Positions 52,874 to 64,000 of a DNA stretch of 64,000 nucleotides are shown piece after piece; positions within the stretch are counted from its first letter, which is position 1; every line of letters begins with the position of its first letter. The translations under genes were made by a program, and so were the position numbers. The notes below the pieces were generated by a model that saw only the letters and a list, made by a program, of their open reading frames with translations, was not told the origin of the DNA and searched no databases. The stretch spans positions 50,522,587 to 50,586,586 of the forward strand of contig NC_089763.1 in assembly GCF_040412425.1 (NCBI RefSeq), written 5' to 3'. The DNA comes from Macrobrachium rosenbergii. Lineage: Eukaryota; Arthropoda; Malacostraca; Decapoda; Palaemonidae.

Positions 52874-54360
52874 TGGATAAGTCAGACGAAGATGTCACTG
52901 TTTGCTAGCACTGCTGCTTCCACTTCGTCTACAGCTTCGACGACCAAGCCTTCTACTGCTGGAGATAATGCTGCTCATTGGTCCTGCATGTCCTGCAAGC
53001 GTAGGATGAGTACCCTCAAACACGATCAGCATTCTGTTTTTATTTTATGTAGGAAGGTTCAGTGTAGTATCAGTCAGAGATGTTACCAGTGTAGGTCTTG
53101 GTCAGTAGATCAAATAGAGGATTATATGAAACACAGAAAATCCTTAGCCTCGAAGAGTAAGTGCGGTTCAGGACCAGCTGTAGGGTTCCAATCAGTAGAT
53201 AAGGAAGCATTAGAGTCAGAGTTATTCAAGAAGTTAGAGGACAAGTTATCATCCAGTATGTCTAGCCTATTTTCTAGCCTGATGAGTAAGTTAACTGAGA
53301 ATAGAGATAGTGGTAGTAGTAGCATAGTTTATTCTAATTGTTCTTTTTCAGCCCCCCTGCCTGTTCCAGAACCAGCCCTAACGGGTGGCGGGGTTCATGG
53401 AGAACTGCAAGCCTCGAAGGTAGGTTCTGCTGGCCCCCCCGGCGTGGAGCAGTCAGTGTTGGCAGCAGCTTCCGCCCTTCCCACTCAAGGTGTAAGCTCT
53501 GAGGTTGATGTAGAGTTAGGAAAGATACAGATGAGTAGGGATAATAGGTTAGGAAGTGTTCAGGAAGAGAAATGGAAGGTGCTGGCTTGTTCGGGTTCGG
53601 TTGGGGTTTCTAGTGTGGCGGCTTCATCTTTGGATCCATCTTCAGTTTTATTTCCTGCTTTGAGTTCTTTACAACAGAAAGTTTCTAAGTCTGTGGTTGG
53701 TCGTTCAGATGTGGTTTCAGGTTTGTCGGGTTCTGAAGTGTTGGAAAATGGCCCTTAGTCTTCGAAGGTTCCTTTTCCCTTGGTGGATAAGTTTGGTTCG
53801 TCTTGTGGTGGTGGTAATTATGGTGATCAGGTTTTCAATTTGGCTCAATATAATGCAGATTTGTTGGGTTTGTCACTGGGTTATAGATTACTAGTTAGGC
53901 AGTGTTTCAATATTGGGTTTTCCAATATTCAGAATCACATCTTGAAGAATTTTCCTGAGTTTGCTAATGGTGTCTGTCAAGATTATCAAGGGGGAACAGA
54001 GTCAGCCTACTTTATTTCTCTAAAAACTATGGCCTCTTCTGCTACTTCTGAGTTTTCCTTTTCCCCAATTTTTTCTAAGCCTTCTTCCAATGTCTTTACA
54101 CAATCTTCTTTATTGGATCACTCTTCAGAGGGCTCTTCAGAGTCTTCTCTCGCTCATCCTGTTTCTTTGCCATTAACTCAGCAGAGCAAAGAATTTTCAT
54201 TGGTTCAATCCTGTAATGTTGGAGTTTCGGTGGCTCCCTCTCTCTCTTTGAGGTTGAGGGAAGGTATACCTTTGGTGGGGCTGTCTTCTTTAGCACCTTA
54301 CACCGGTCCTGTGGTTTCTCAGGCTTTTGGTCTAGATGCTTCACAGGTGGTATCGTAGTC
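52874..54360 (+). pseudogene. DIRS-C gag-like protein with Cys-rich segment
   Basis: Starts MDKSDEDVTVC at 52874, then a frameshift into a frame that stays open to 53758. It includes a Cys-rich segment WSCMSCKRRMSTLK...CRKVQC...CYQCRSW (C-x2-C, C-x4-C, C-x2-C), which could bind zinc, and KHRKSLASKSKC. After 53758 the sequence continues in another frame to 54358 (FSPIFSKPSSNVF-type, Ser-rich). A gag-like role is inferred from its place before the RT and from the Cys-rich and basic parts. Confidence 0.65.
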
Positions 54361-55220
54361 TTCCGCAACTCCGCATATTCATCCTTTACTGGGTCTAAGA
54401 GGTGTTGTGCCCACCGCGGTTCTTGTGGATGCTACGGCAGTTGGCGTTTCGTCTGTGCCATCGTTGAGTGTATCAGTACTGATGGTGTCCTCAGCCTCTC
54501 CTTTCACTAGGGTAGCTGGTAATTTTCCTTCTTCAGTCCCCATTGGTTCCACAGCTCGTAGCTTGTCCTTAGAAACACCTTTGAGTACTAGACCAGTTGG
54601 TATGTTCTCCATCTGTCCATCGGCGCTCCATTGGTTACTCCGAGTGTGGCTTCTTCCTTTTTCTCTCCTTCTTCTACTTCTTTCTCAACTTTTCCTGAGG
54701 CTATTTCTGTTCCTTCTCCTAAGGTGTTCAATGTGGGTTCGGCTTTGGTTCCAGGTTATCGGAGTTCTTCCTCCCTCTCCCATAATCAGCGTGACTTCAG
54801 CTCCGGATACCCCATCCTGGTGTGGTGTTGGTTCATCTAGGGTTGGGTGGATCGGGTGTTGCGGCCTCTCTGCTCTCAGGGGTGGGCGTTTGTAGCCCAG
54901 GTGTGGTTGTTGCTGGGTGGTGTGGGGTTTGCGCAGTTGAGTGTGACTGGCTCAGGAGTTTTGTCATCGGCTTTAGTTGGCACAGAGTTTGCGCAACCGG
55001 TTACGGTTGGCTCAGGTATGATGGGGTCAGGTATTTCAGGTGTTGGTCTCGCACATCCAGGTGTAGCGAGTTTCGGGTTATCGGGTGCAGCTCTTCTGGG
55101 TGGTCAGCCTGTCTCTTTTCCTGTTTCGGTTCGGTCCGACCATTCTGACATAGAATGCTCTTTTGAAGAAGAGGAGCCGGTCCCAGATATAGGTTTTTCT
55201 CCAGCGAATGAAAGCGAGCA

Positions 55221-55502
55221 CAGGCAGTCCCCAGTTATCGGCGGGGTTCCGTTCCCGATGGCGTGACGACAACCGAAAATCGCTGCTAACCGAAAATCAG
55301 CAATAATAGCACCAATAACCGGTTAGCGGCACCGATAACTGGTGATCAGTGCCACCGATAAGAGGCAATCAACGCCAATAACCGGTTATCAGCGCAGATA
55401 ACCGGTTATCAGCAACGAAAATCTGGTGATCGTCGTCGCTAGACAAGCGCCATAAAACCGGATCACCGGTAACTGAGGCTGCTGATAACCGGGGACTGCC
55501 TG
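55221..55502. mobile_element. Tigger-like MITE family i, complete copy inside DIRS-C
   Basis: 282 bp with inverted ends CAGGCAGTCCCCAGTTATCG and (complement) CAGGCAGTCCCCGGTTATCA. The word CCGGTTATC / GATAACCGG recurs at least seven times inside. The left flank is CA, the right is TA, so the TA duplication is half decayed. It interrupts DIRS-C between the Ser/Val-rich part and the RT. Confidence 0.88.
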
Positions 55503-55719
55503 TATAAGCGAATGTTGGACTTTATCCATTCTCTCTATCTGCAGTCCAAGGCTCCTGAGGAACCTACATGACCAAACCAAGCAGTGTTTGAAGTGTGGTA
55601 TGCAACTAAACCAGTAGTCTCTCAAACATCAAGTAAACTGGTCTGGTTGGGCCGAGTCAAGCAGGTGTTGAGGGAGGCGGACTCTATTACCTTCTCTTAT
55701 CGGGTCGGGTAGGCAGGAT

Positions 55720-56230
55720 TCACCCTTGCTTCCTAATCAGAAGGGGTTCAGTAGGGTAGTGGGTAACCCTTCGGCCGGTGTCAGAGTTCCACTCAACGAA
55801 TCTGTTGAGGCTCTTCTCTCTCAGGTTCCTGCATTGAATCGTTTGCTCCTCTCTCTCAGGGTTTTTACAGAAGAATCTTCGTCGCATCGAAAGCTGGAGG
55901 TTCATGGAGGCCTATTATAGTCCTTTCGGGCTTCAACTGTCGGTGGTTTCAGTGAAGTTTCGCTTGGAGACTTCACAGTCGGTGCCGTGGTCAGTCAAGA
56001 GGGGGGACTGGATGGTCTCAGTGGATCTAAAGGACGTGTACCTCCAGATTCCTGTTCATCAGGATTCTCGGAGGTACCTCAGGTTCGTGTCTTCCACCGG
56101 CACCTTCCAGTTCAAAGTTCTCCCCTTTGGGCTAACCAAATCGCCACAGGTGTTTACGAGGTTCGTGTCTCTGGCGTCGGCAATTATGCATCATCGAGGG
56201 TACAGAATGGTAAGGTATCTAGGAAATTAG
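55720..56230 (+). pseudogene. DIRS-C reverse transcriptase region
   Basis: Motif A: GDWMVSVDLKDVYLQIPVH (about 56008-56064). Motif B area: LPFGLTKSPQVFTRFV (56128-56175). Motif C: RYLGN then stop, at 56213-56230, where a YLDD pair is expected, so both catalytic Asp are changed and the chain ends. Frames upstream (55726-55920) give VRVPLNESVEALLSQVPALN and a stop. RNase H and recombinase are not seen downstream. Confidence 0.8.
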
Positions 56231-56380
56231 CTGATCCTTGCCTCTTCTCTAGAGGAGCTAGTAAGGGCGAGGGACTTCTTATTGAAACTATGTAAGATAC
56301 TAGGAATTCATCTCCTTCCCAATGTGCAATGCTTCCAAGAGGCGTAGGCAGCGGCTGGATTGTTACGCATCACCAGGCTG

Positions 56381-56960
56381 CTCGTCTTTTTGCTCTTGTA
56401 ATAAATAAATGAATATTCTTATTGGGGTCAACAGGGCTGACATTATTCTCAATGATGGGAAGGAGAAACCAACCCTCAACATTATGCAGCAAACCTTTCT
56501 CCTCCCCACAGCCGCCAGGAGACCTGCACCGAGCGACCCCCATAGCGAATGAGTGCATCAAAATTCAGCATCTGAGGATTGAAATTCTCTCATTCATCCC
56601 CAGACTACAATGCTGCTCACGCTAGGCAAGCCCTGAATATCAACACGGAGAGAAGCCTCTGCCCGAGATGACCTGCCCCGGGCAGCCAATCATAATTCAG
56701 CGCCGATCAAGACCCCCCTGTAAATACCGACCCAAGTGCCTTGTTTCTCCAGATCTTTTTTAACCACATCCAGAGGATGACCAATGAGCTGGTCGAAACA
56801 TGTCGACGGTACCTGAAGTAGAACCTGAATCCAGACGACGAAGGATTTCTGATTGGATATTTCAATATAAGACTGCCTGCATTCCACACGCTATCCTTTT
56901 TCCAATATGAATGTTGGCTAGTTGCTGACCACCATTGCTGAGCCCGAAAAGTGAATCATA
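56381..56960 (+). other. possible Penelope-like 3' tail
   Basis: A frame from about 56430 gives ADIILNDGKEKPTLNI and QTFLLPTAARRPAPSDPHSE, reminiscent of the end of a GIY-YIG protein (K-P-T-L-N). Further on, GCTGGTCGAAACATGTCG resembles the phrase often near Penelope-like 3' ends. The evidence is thin, and other origins are possible. Confidence 0.35.
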
Positions 56961-57007
56961 GGGAAAATAGAAAAGATACTATGTAAGATAAATTTGCATA
57001 ATACAGC

Positions 57008-57023
57008 CATCCTTTTTAAAAAG

Positions 57024-57086
<63 letters not shown>
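57008..57086. repeat. (ATT)n microsatellite
   Basis: About 25 uninterrupted ATT units. Confidence 0.98.
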
Positions 57087-57135
57087 TAATCTCATTAATC
57101 ATAATAATATTTGAAAATTGGTAAATCATTATTTT

Positions 57136-57302
57136 ATTATAAAAAAAGTATTTAGTCATGAAAATACATCAAAATACACTAATTAGCGAATAACTCTGGA
57201 CGAAAAAGTCCGCGAATTGCCAAATTTTTCACAAATAATTTATAGATATGTTCCACAGAAAATCCCGTGACTCGTGAGAATGCAAATACAGGGGTTTAAC
57301 TG
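57136..57302 (+). mobile_element. Tigger-like MITE family iv, 3' half
   Basis: Carries AGTATTTAGTCATGAAAAT, CCGCGAATTGCC and ends GCAAATACAGGGGTTTAACTG before TA. The 5' half is missing. Confidence 0.8.
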
Positions 57303-57439
57303 TATTACCAAAAACTAGTGGGAGGTGTCTTGTACACTGCATCAAAGGACCATTTCGATCAGATAATTAGTTTGAAAGATATTTGAGAAAAACGTTGACT
57401 CGTGGTCCCTGAAATGGATAGTAAATGTGACTCTCTCCA

Positions 57440-58075
57440 CTTCCTTTTAAGGTGGGAGTAGGGCAGGGTAGCACAGTAATCTGATTTCAGAATAAAGCTG
57501 CCTCCCAACTTGTGCAACCTTACAGGAGTAAAACATTGTTCCCCTGTCTTTCTCTAATGGAGCGAGGCTCTTCACCCTCTCTCAGACCGGGGCCCTACTG
57601 CTCTGTCATCCCTATGCCAGACCAAGTAGGAGGTTACAGGAATCATTGTATCCCTTGCTCGCTACCGTGACTGGGACGGGATTCTAGATGGGTATTTAAC
57701 TTCCAGTTAGTTGTCTGAGAAGACCTGCAATCTATGGGATGAGTCTCCTACATAAAAGGTGACAGTTTGCTTCCCTAAGAACAAATATCAAATTATTAAA
57801 TTAATTGTATTTTTCCTAAATATACAAACTAGAGTCTTTTATTGCAGGTCTCACCGCAGCCACCCTGCTTTGTCCCTTAGGCTGAAGGAAAAATTACTGG
57901 AAGAAAGCAGGTGAGGGGTATTCCCCCTCCTCCCATCAGCCCCATTAACCATTAACAACCTTGTTACGAAGTTCAGCAACCATCTCCAGTTCGTGCTGAA
58001 GGCTACTTCTGTACAAAAGACTCTGGTTTGAATACCTATGAAAAATACAAATTACTAAAGAAATTGTATGTATTC
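57440..58075. repeat. DIRS-like 3' region with terminal foldback
   Basis: 57590-57640 matches 29560-29650. A foldback follows: TTGTATTTTTCCTAAATATA with ACAAACTAGAGTCTTTTATT (57808-57845) is repeated inverted at 58014-58070 (AAAAGACTCTGGTTTGAATA...AAAAATACAAATTA). Total foldback about 290 bp. It is the same kind of structure as the right hairpins of DIRS-A and DIRS-B. Confidence 0.6.
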
Positions 58076-59919
58076 TGAAGCAACTGTGAGTAATCTCAGT
58101 AAGGATACATTTTATGTAGAATATCTGGTTACTTTTTATGCTATCTGTTCCTATGAGAATACAAACCTTCGTCTTCTATGTAGTGTTCCCTGTCAACAAG
58201 CTGGAAATGGTCAACAAGATTTTGTAACAGGGTGGTTGCCTCTTTTTAACTTTGGCTGAGACATCTCAGTTTTCTGTATGGTCAGTGTTCATGAGTTGGT
58301 CGTAAAGCCTGACATAACATCTTTGTTATGTTTATGTTTTGTGATTGTTCAATACGTCATGGATGGTAGAAGAACAAATTACAGTAAATAATTTTGTTTT
58401 CTCTAGTAGCAGCCTGTATTGTGGACTTCAGATCCTTATATTATGAAGTGTTCACACAGTTCATTAACCTTGTTTTTACAGCATGGGTTTTGCTAGTGTC
58501 AGAGAAGCAGTTTCTTTTGAGGAGCAAGCAAGGTTCCCTGTTTGCTCTTCCTGAGCTCTCCTATTTTTGAGGTGAAACTTACCCCTATCATTTGCTTTAT
58601 CTCCGGGTATATGGTGCGGGTTTAACAAGTGTTAAAATTGAAACAATAGTTAACAACTGCTCCCAGTAGTTATCCCCACTCTTTGGAGGGTGGAGGTAAG
58701 ACAGTGAATGTTTTGGTTGTCATTCTTCTCTAGTCAGCTAATATGGCCAGCTGTTTAGACAAGTGCTCTGAATTTTGGGTATGTTTTTCTTGGTTAACAA
58801 ATTGGATCATCTGGATTGTGGTTTGTATTTGGCAATATGGATTCTTCTTCTCAATCTTCCATATCGAAAACTGTTAGGTTTTGCAAGGTAAGTGTTTGTA
58901 AGACCAGATTGGATTAACTTGATGTACGTGCACACAAAATATGCATGGATCATCAAGAGGTGAACTGTGATTCAGACAACCTTTGTGATCAGTGCAATGA
59001 TTGGTATTTGGAAGAGACAGAGAAGATAATAAATTGCTGAATTAGAAGAGAAGGATAGACTTATTAGAGAGTAAACAGAACAACTGGAGCTTAAAAAGAA
59101 GCACTTAACTTACAAGTTTAGATGTTTCCATGATTCTCGTTGATGAAGAAATATGAACTCAAAGTGATTTTTAGAGGAGCACTGAATCGTTTTGCGGGCT
59201 TCTTTGACTAGTAGAGGGTAATGGAGCTGGTCTTTTGCCTGCCCCAGTCATAAACAAGATGGCAGACTTGCATATGCAATAGTCACTTCTTACAGTTTTT
59301 TAATGTAGCAAAAACAGGGTTCAGCTTCACTGAAGATAAGGGAAAATGCCCTCTTATCTTTGAGCCCACTATACTCTATCACGTGTCATAGTGTTTTTGT
59401 AATGACGAATACCCGGCTACAAGACCAGGCTAAAAGATATTTCTTTGATACTAGTCTAGTCACCATGGAGTGCTGGCACACCATGGGGGTAACTCCTTGA
59501 GGACAAAACAGGCGACTACGCTATAAAAAAAATCTTTAAAACCTATTGTAGTCAGTGAGAGGCAGAATGTATGTAACAATGAAAATGATAATAAGAAATT
59601 TAAGCAAATCAAGCCCAATGTTGGAATATGGAGTTCATCATATCAAAAGGACAGATAGATTTAGAATTGGGAACCCTCATTTGACCCATTGATATTGGAT
59701 GAATAGCCCTCATGATCCAGGCCCTACAGTCTCAGAGTGTAAACTAACACTGACAATTAAAAATTTTTTGTTTGACAGTCCAAAATATAATTAACAACAA
59801 ATGTCAGATTTTTGAAACAAAGAAATTTTGTGAATTTCCATCATTTTCAGTTAACCCAATATAACATTTTTAAAGAGCTGTTATTTATAACTGTAAATAC
59901 AATTTGAACATTATTTCAT
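58076..59919. other. intron sequence without recognised gene
   Basis: Short frames, none longer than 63 codons. Between 58840 and 59130 scattered pieces could be gag-like (SSQSSISKTVRFCK-type) but are too short to call. Confidence 0.4.
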
Positions 59920-59995
59920 CAATAAAGACCAATTCTTTGGGCCTCCCCTGTGAGAGTTGAATAAATTAGCTCAGTGATCTGGTTAAACTATCTAA
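59920..59995 (+). repeat. SINE-like repeat family 2, short fragment
   Basis: CCAATTCTTTGGGCCTCCCC and TAGCTCAGTGATCTGGTTAAA match the 3' part of the copy at 36690-36955. Confidence 0.6.
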
Positions 59996-60808
59996 TAATA
60001 AACTTCCTTGATGGTCTTCGGACCATTTAGGAAGGGACTGTTAGTCTGCCATCAGGATTACTTGTGAGCAATCCATTCTCCTGTCGAGGAGATACTGGTC
60101 TTTGTTCCCTTTTTTTAGGACTGATTACTGGGAGGAGCTGTTGCTTTATACAGAAGTTTGTGACTGACTTTCAGTAAGACTTACGTGGACGATTAAAATT
60201 GGTTTTTTCCATGTCTGTCAGTCTTTGTGGAGGCTGCTCTTGCGCATGGTCACATGCTTCATTGCTGCATGTATTCATGCAACCCATTCTTCACAGAGGC
60301 CTCTGAAAGATTAGGAGAGCATCTTGATGAAGGATTTAGTGGTTGCCCTTGAGTTCCCGTTTTGGCAAGAGCTCCCTGGCTGTCATTCTCTGGGGCTGCA
60401 GCAAGGGGCTTCATGAGAGACAGTAAGGTGGGAGTAGGAATGATTTCTGCCCTCTTCCTTCCTTCTGTTTTTCAGCTATTCTTTTAATCTTTTTGTCATC
60501 TCTTGTTTCACCCTGGACTGCTCCATTGGTGGTGTTGGAGGGGTTCTCCTCCGGGTGATCCTCTTGGATTTCCGTTTCCTCAGTAGAAGAAGCACTGGTC
60601 GTCTTCCTGTTGAGAGCCAGTGTCTAGTATGATCCCTCCTATGTCCATCTACAGACACCTATGGGAAAGTTCTTCCAGTCACTGTTTTTGTCCAAAAATT
60701 CCATTACTGTTTTTAGGGAGGCTTGATCAGAAGACATTAAGGTATGAGTAAGTAATATGGTTTTTATTTTGTCTCTCCATTCTTTTAGCTCTTCCCTTCT
60801 AAGTAAAG
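59996..60808. other. unassigned intron sequence
   Basis: Opens with a short inverted repeat (TTGATGGTCTTCGGACCAT at about 60007-60030). The remainder shows no family resemblance. Confidence 0.4.
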
Positions 60809-60810
60809 TA

Positions 60811-61170
60811 CAGTAAACCCCCAAAAATTTATGCTTCTCATGATTTATGGACTCACGCTGTAGCGCTGGTTTCTCTGTGGAACATATCTAGCCATTATTC
60901 GTGGAAAATTCGCCCATTCAAAGTATTTTTAACTGAGAAATATTCACTAATTACTGTATTTTCATATAATTTTCATGAATAAATGCACTTTTTGTGATAA
61001 AACTATTAAAATACTCAGGTATAAGCATTTTTAGAGGGTTTTTCTTGTGTTTAAACTATCAAAATGGGCAGTTCTAAGTGTTTTTAGAGGGGTTTTAAGT
61101 ATTTGCAGATTTTAGCTATTCGCGGGGGGGAGTGTGGTGCACATCCCCTGCGAATACGGGGGGTTCACTG
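60811..61170 (-). mobile_element. Tigger-like MITE family iv, complete copy
   Basis: 360 bp, flanked by TA at 60809-60810 and 61171-61172. Inverted ends CAGTAAACCCCC and CAGTGAACCCCCCGTATTCG (complement of the right end). It reads as the reverse complement of the 51888-52240 copy. Confidence 0.92.
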
Positions 61171-61174
61171 TATA

Positions 61175-61420
61175 CCTTAGTTTAACCAGACCACTGAGCT
61201 GATTAACAGCTCTCCTAGGGCTGGCCCGAAGGATTAGATTTATTTTACGTGGCTAAGAACTAACTGGTTACCTGGCAACGGGACCTACAGCTTATTGTGG
61301 AATCCGAACCACATTATGACGAGAAATGAATTTCTATCACCAGAAATAAATTCCTCTAATTCTTTAATGGCTGGTCAGAAAGTCGAACGCTGGGCCAACA
61401 GCGTGCTCTTCCCTTCTGAC
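61175..61420 (-). repeat. SINE-like repeat family 2, copy
   Basis: Reverse of the 36690-36955 copy: TTAGTTTAACCAGACCACTG, CGAAGGATTAGATTTATTTT, CAACGGGACCTACAGC. It ends with a B-box-like AGCGTTCGACTTTC on the minus strand (61385-61400). Confidence 0.75.
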
Positions 61421-61780
61421 ACTCATCCCTTGCATATCCTGGGTACCAGTTGAATGAGTGGTCTGTCCTAGAGAGTGCACCTCTGGATTCTTTGGAATAT
61501 TTTTGCTCATAGTCTGGTGTTGTGGTAAATAATAATCATTGTTACGATAATCTCAGTTGCCTTCTTGTGCTTGTGCCATGCACTACCTATGCCTGTATAT
61601 TGATTGTGCTCTGTCTCACCTCATATGTATGTCTGTGCTCAGGTATGGGGTGACTACTGCATGTGCATATGCACTTTCTATTCGCATGCTGTGCACATCC
61701 TGTGGCCTTTGCTTATTGGCTAGGACACTGTGCATGCTTGTGTTGGTTATTCTTTGTGGATACCTGTGTGTGTATGTGTA
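61421..61780. other. unassigned intron sequence
   Basis: Rich in TGTG and TGCATATGC words; frames of Cys/Leu-rich type are not gene-like. Confidence 0.4.
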
Positions 61781-62122
61781 CAGGCAGTCCCCGGTTTACG
61801 ACGGGGGTTCCGTTTTTCCGTCGCATCGTAAACCGAAAATTGTCGAAAATCGTCAAAACTCCTAAGAAAATCTTACTTTTAATGCTTTGGGTGTATTGAA
61901 AATTATGTAAATTGCATTTTTATTGAGTTTTTCATAATAAAAACTCCAAATTTTTATTATTCTGCCATTTTGGAGCCATATTTCTTCCGTCGGATCAGCG
62001 TTCAGAAATAACGCCAGAATCATGAACATGCGTCGTAAACCGGGAAATAATTTCTAATAAATATATTTGAAAAGCGTCGTAACCTCGGAACATCGTAAGC
62101 CGGACCCGTCGTAAACCGCCTG
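61781..62122 (+). mobile_element. Tigger-like MITE family ii, complete copy
   Basis: 342 bp flanked by TA. Left end CAGGCAGTCCCCGGTTTACG; the right end on the complement reads CAGGCGGTTTACGACGGG, so the right end lacks seven bases of the left. The word CGTAAACCG / GTTTACGACG recurs near both ends and inside (ATCGTAAACCGAAAATTG, GCGTCGTAAACCGGG, TCGTAAGCCGG). Confidence 0.9.
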
Positions 62123-62499
62123 TATACGGTGTGTGTATGTACTACATTCATGGTGTCCCATCATCACAGAGCACTGGGACCAGTTTTTTGGCTTGGTCAC
62201 TGCTCTATGCATACAGGATTGCATAGGGATAACAGCTCAAATCATTTGCGATGTGCTCCAATGTTTTGTTTCCTGGCCATGTGCGATACTGTTGGGTTCA
62301 AGTAGTAGTGTCCCCAAGCACAAGAGCTGCCAAGAAATGAGTCAGCTTCCTCTTATTGGGTGAGGATCGATCTTACTTGCAAGGATTGGTTGGGATATAA
62401 AGGTTCATTAACTTTTCAATCCATACAAGCAAGTTGTACATTTACCATTGACACACATGGTTCTTGCTCTTACAGTGCTTCATCATAGAACTGTGTACT

Positions 62500-63190
62500 G
62501 GTTGGTCTCTGATCAGTTGCCAGCATACTAACAGCAGCTTTGTTTACCTTTAGACATACTTTGTGTTAAGCGATCCCATTCCAGGGTAAGAAGACTTGGT
62601 CATGTTGCATAAATATTTGTGCTCTTGGATGTTAATTGAGCACGAATTCCTAGGCCATGGGAATCTTGTTTTGAGGACTTTCTTGGGCCTAATGTGTATA
62701 GTCATGTATCTCATATGATAGATACAAACCAACCAGTCATCTTTGATATTCCTTTCATTAATGTTGGCTGCAGTGTATGCAAAACTCTGTTTGGGTTTAG
62801 AGCTCTGTCTTACTGTAATCTCTGGATAATGATATTTCTGTGACTGGTCCTTCTCTCTAAGGGAAAAAGGTGATTCCCTGGACCTTTCCCAGAGTATAGC
62901 TAGACATGGCAAACTAAACCTGACACAGGAACCAGTCATCCTCCTCACCTCTGTGCCAGGCTGTATAGACAGGAGCCATATCGCCCTGCTGATATACGTG
63001 GGTAGGAAACTTAGAATTCTCGGTGGGTTTTGACTGTTCCTCCAGCCTTTGGCTGGGCAAGGATTTATGGGACAATGCAGAGATTCATAACTTCTCATGT
63101 AACTCAATCTTTGGAACTTTGCCAGTGAGTTCTATGAGACAATCTTCCACCTCAGAAGTTTCCTACATAAAAGGAAATGGCTTGTATTCT
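62500..63190. other. unclassified repeat-like region before a foldback
   Basis: The minus strand has an open frame of 185 codons (62550-63107), but it shows no family resemblance and no domain. Its position, just before a foldback at 63195, equals the 3' untranslated regions of other DIRS-like copies. The frame is judged a chance opening. Confidence 0.35.
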
Positions 63191-63194
63191 TAAA

Positions 63195-63475
63195 GGAACA
63201 AGGACCAAATTTTAAAGATAATTTGTATTTTTCCTAGGTATACATACCGTAGCCAGTATCATTATCCTACTTCACCCAACTCTGCATAATCCCTATTTGC
63301 TAGTGGAAAAAGTGATGGTTTGCTGACAAGTGAGGGCATTGTCACCTGCTTGTTGCCAATGAACCATTTGTTACCAAGCTTAAACGGCTGTTTCCAGCTC
63401 GTTCTGGGGAATAATCGTACATAAAAGACTCAGGTTTATATATCCTTAAAAAATCAAAATCATCTTAAAAGTTTT
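63195..63475. repeat. DIRS-like terminal foldback
   Basis: TTTTAAAGATAATTTGTATT (63213-63232) with TTTTCCTAGGTATACATACC is matched inverted by 63425-63470 (AAAAGACTCAGGTTTATATA, AAATCATCTTAAAA). Length about 280 bp, close to that of the foldbacks at 32866-33160 and 57780-58070. It lies about 120 bp before the AIG1-like third coding exon. Confidence 0.65.
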
Positions 63476-63593
63476 TATTTTTATATTTTAATTGCACAGC
63501 TGTTTTTTATATTTTAATTGCACAGCTATATACTGTACCTACTTTGTCTTAGTGTTATATCTTGTTCATCTCATACTGATTATTTTTTTCCAG

Positions 63594-63811
63594 TTTGTTA
63601 CGGTATCTTTTTGGGGGATTTACGCTGTTGACAGAAACCTGATATTCCCACCTATTTTTGACTCTTGGTTTCCTTGTTGGCTGAACCACAATATTCACAC
63701 AACTCCTTTAGTAGGAGTTTCACTTGAACTTTACATGGTTCCTCACAGCTTCCCAAAACGTCAAACAGGGTTGTTTGCTGTAGCTTCATTTTACTTGACA
63801 TATCTTGTCTG
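63594..63811 (+). CDS. AIG1/ADTRP-family protein, third coding exon
   Basis: 218 bp after acceptor TTTTTTTCCAG, ending in the middle of a Trp codon (phase 2) at donor GTAAGT. It codes 72 residues: completion of a membrane segment (FVTVSFWGIYAVDRN), the conserved FDSWFPCWLNHNIHTTPL block holding the catalytic-type His, then two hydrophobic segments. With the first two exons this gives 170 residues; family members have about 230-240, so the C-terminal part lies past the right edge. The protein probably hydrolyses hydroxy-fatty-acid esters at an internal membrane or the cell surface. Confidence 0.9.
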
Positions 63812-64000
63812 GTAAGTTGGGATTATTTTGTTTACATACTGTTAACATATCTACAGTACTTTTGTTAGGTATTTCAGTTAGGGTGAATATTTTTGCCTTT
63901 TATATACCTTCTTATCAGTAGTAAAATACAGTATGGAATAGATTTTATGTTCCATAAATGCAGATAATGTCATTATTTTTGTAGGTTTAGTATTCAGAAA
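63812..64000 (+). other. start of the next intron of the AIG1-like gene
   Basis: Begins with donor GTAAGT at 63812. No further exon was seen before the window ends. Confidence 0.75.

Larger units (their letters stand above)
52690..56380 (+). mobile_element. DIRS-C: third retrotransposon, gag-like region and RT
   Basis: A gag-like part (52874-54360), a long Val/Gly/Ser-rich part in several frames (54360-55220), an inserted family i MITE (55221-55502), then an RT region (55720-56230). The terminal repeats were not identified and no recombinase follows, so the DIRS assignment rests on the RT style (VSVDLKDVYLQIPVH, LPFGLTKSPQVFTRF). Confidence 0.7.
48520..63593 (+). other. 15 kb intron of the AIG1/ADTRP-like gene
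   Basis: Bounded by donor GTATGT at 48520 and acceptor ...TTCCAG at 63593 and in phase with both exons. It contains a solo LTR, DIRS-like pieces, Tigger-like MITEs, an (ATT)n array and a SINE, all listed separately. 48520-48710 and 49912-50080 have nothing recognisable. Confidence 0.8.

Noticed and set aside
62550..63107. 185-codon minus-strand frame as a host gene
   Set aside because: No domain or composition typical of a gene; sits where DIRS-like 3' untranslated sequence is expected next to a foldback.

Overview
The window looks like animal nuclear DNA, most likely from a decapod crustacean. The grounds are many very long (AT)n arrays, several degraded DIRS-type (tyrosine-recombinase) retrotransposons, Penelope-like elements, Harbinger, mariner, Tigger-like and piggyBac-like DNA transposon remains, and repeated short SINE-like units. 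The decapod assignment rests on recognising this repeat style and was not tested by a search. No tRNA, rRNA, CRISPR array or bacterial-type gene was seen.

Only one host gene is supported. Three coding exons on the + strand at 47876-48059, 48382-48519 and 63594-63811 join in phase to encode the first 170 residues of an AIG1/ADTRP-family membrane protein. The remaining C-terminal exon(s) lie beyond the right edge, and at least one 5' UTR exon must lie upstream of 47876. The intron between the second and third coding exons is about 15 kb. It holds a solo LTR, DIRS-like fragments, Tigger-like MITEs and a SINE.

Layout. 0-2.3 kb: SINE-like copies and minisatellites. 2.5-13.3 kb: (AT)n arrays, a compound inverted repeat built of self-complementary modules (3.2-7.6 kb), two Harbinger elements with TTA target duplications, and a small transposase fragment. 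13.3-16 kb: no recognisable gene. 16-17.3 kb: Penelope-like fragment. 18.5-27.1 kb: a nearly full-length dead DIRS element (DIRS-A) carrying a 2.2 kb piggyBac-like non-autonomous element inside its gag region. 28.4-30.3 kb: DIRS-like recombinase remains and a TA-flanked MITE. 30.3-32.5 kb and 45.4-47.25 kb: the two ends of a second DIRS element (DIRS-B), separated by about 13 kb of nested Tigger-like elements, a mariner copy, (AT)n arrays and a second Penelope-like fragment. 48.5-63.6 kb: the large intron.

No two genes here form a working pathway. The interest lies in the nesting order of the transposable elements, in five Tigger-like MITE families that each repeat a family-specific word, in the unusual palindromic module array at 3.2-7.6 kb, and in a stretch at 42.8-44.2 kb where repeat copies appear overwritten by dinucleotide runs. 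Protein-level calls come from reading translations by eye. Boundaries given as TIR plus target duplication are exact; other edges are approximate.
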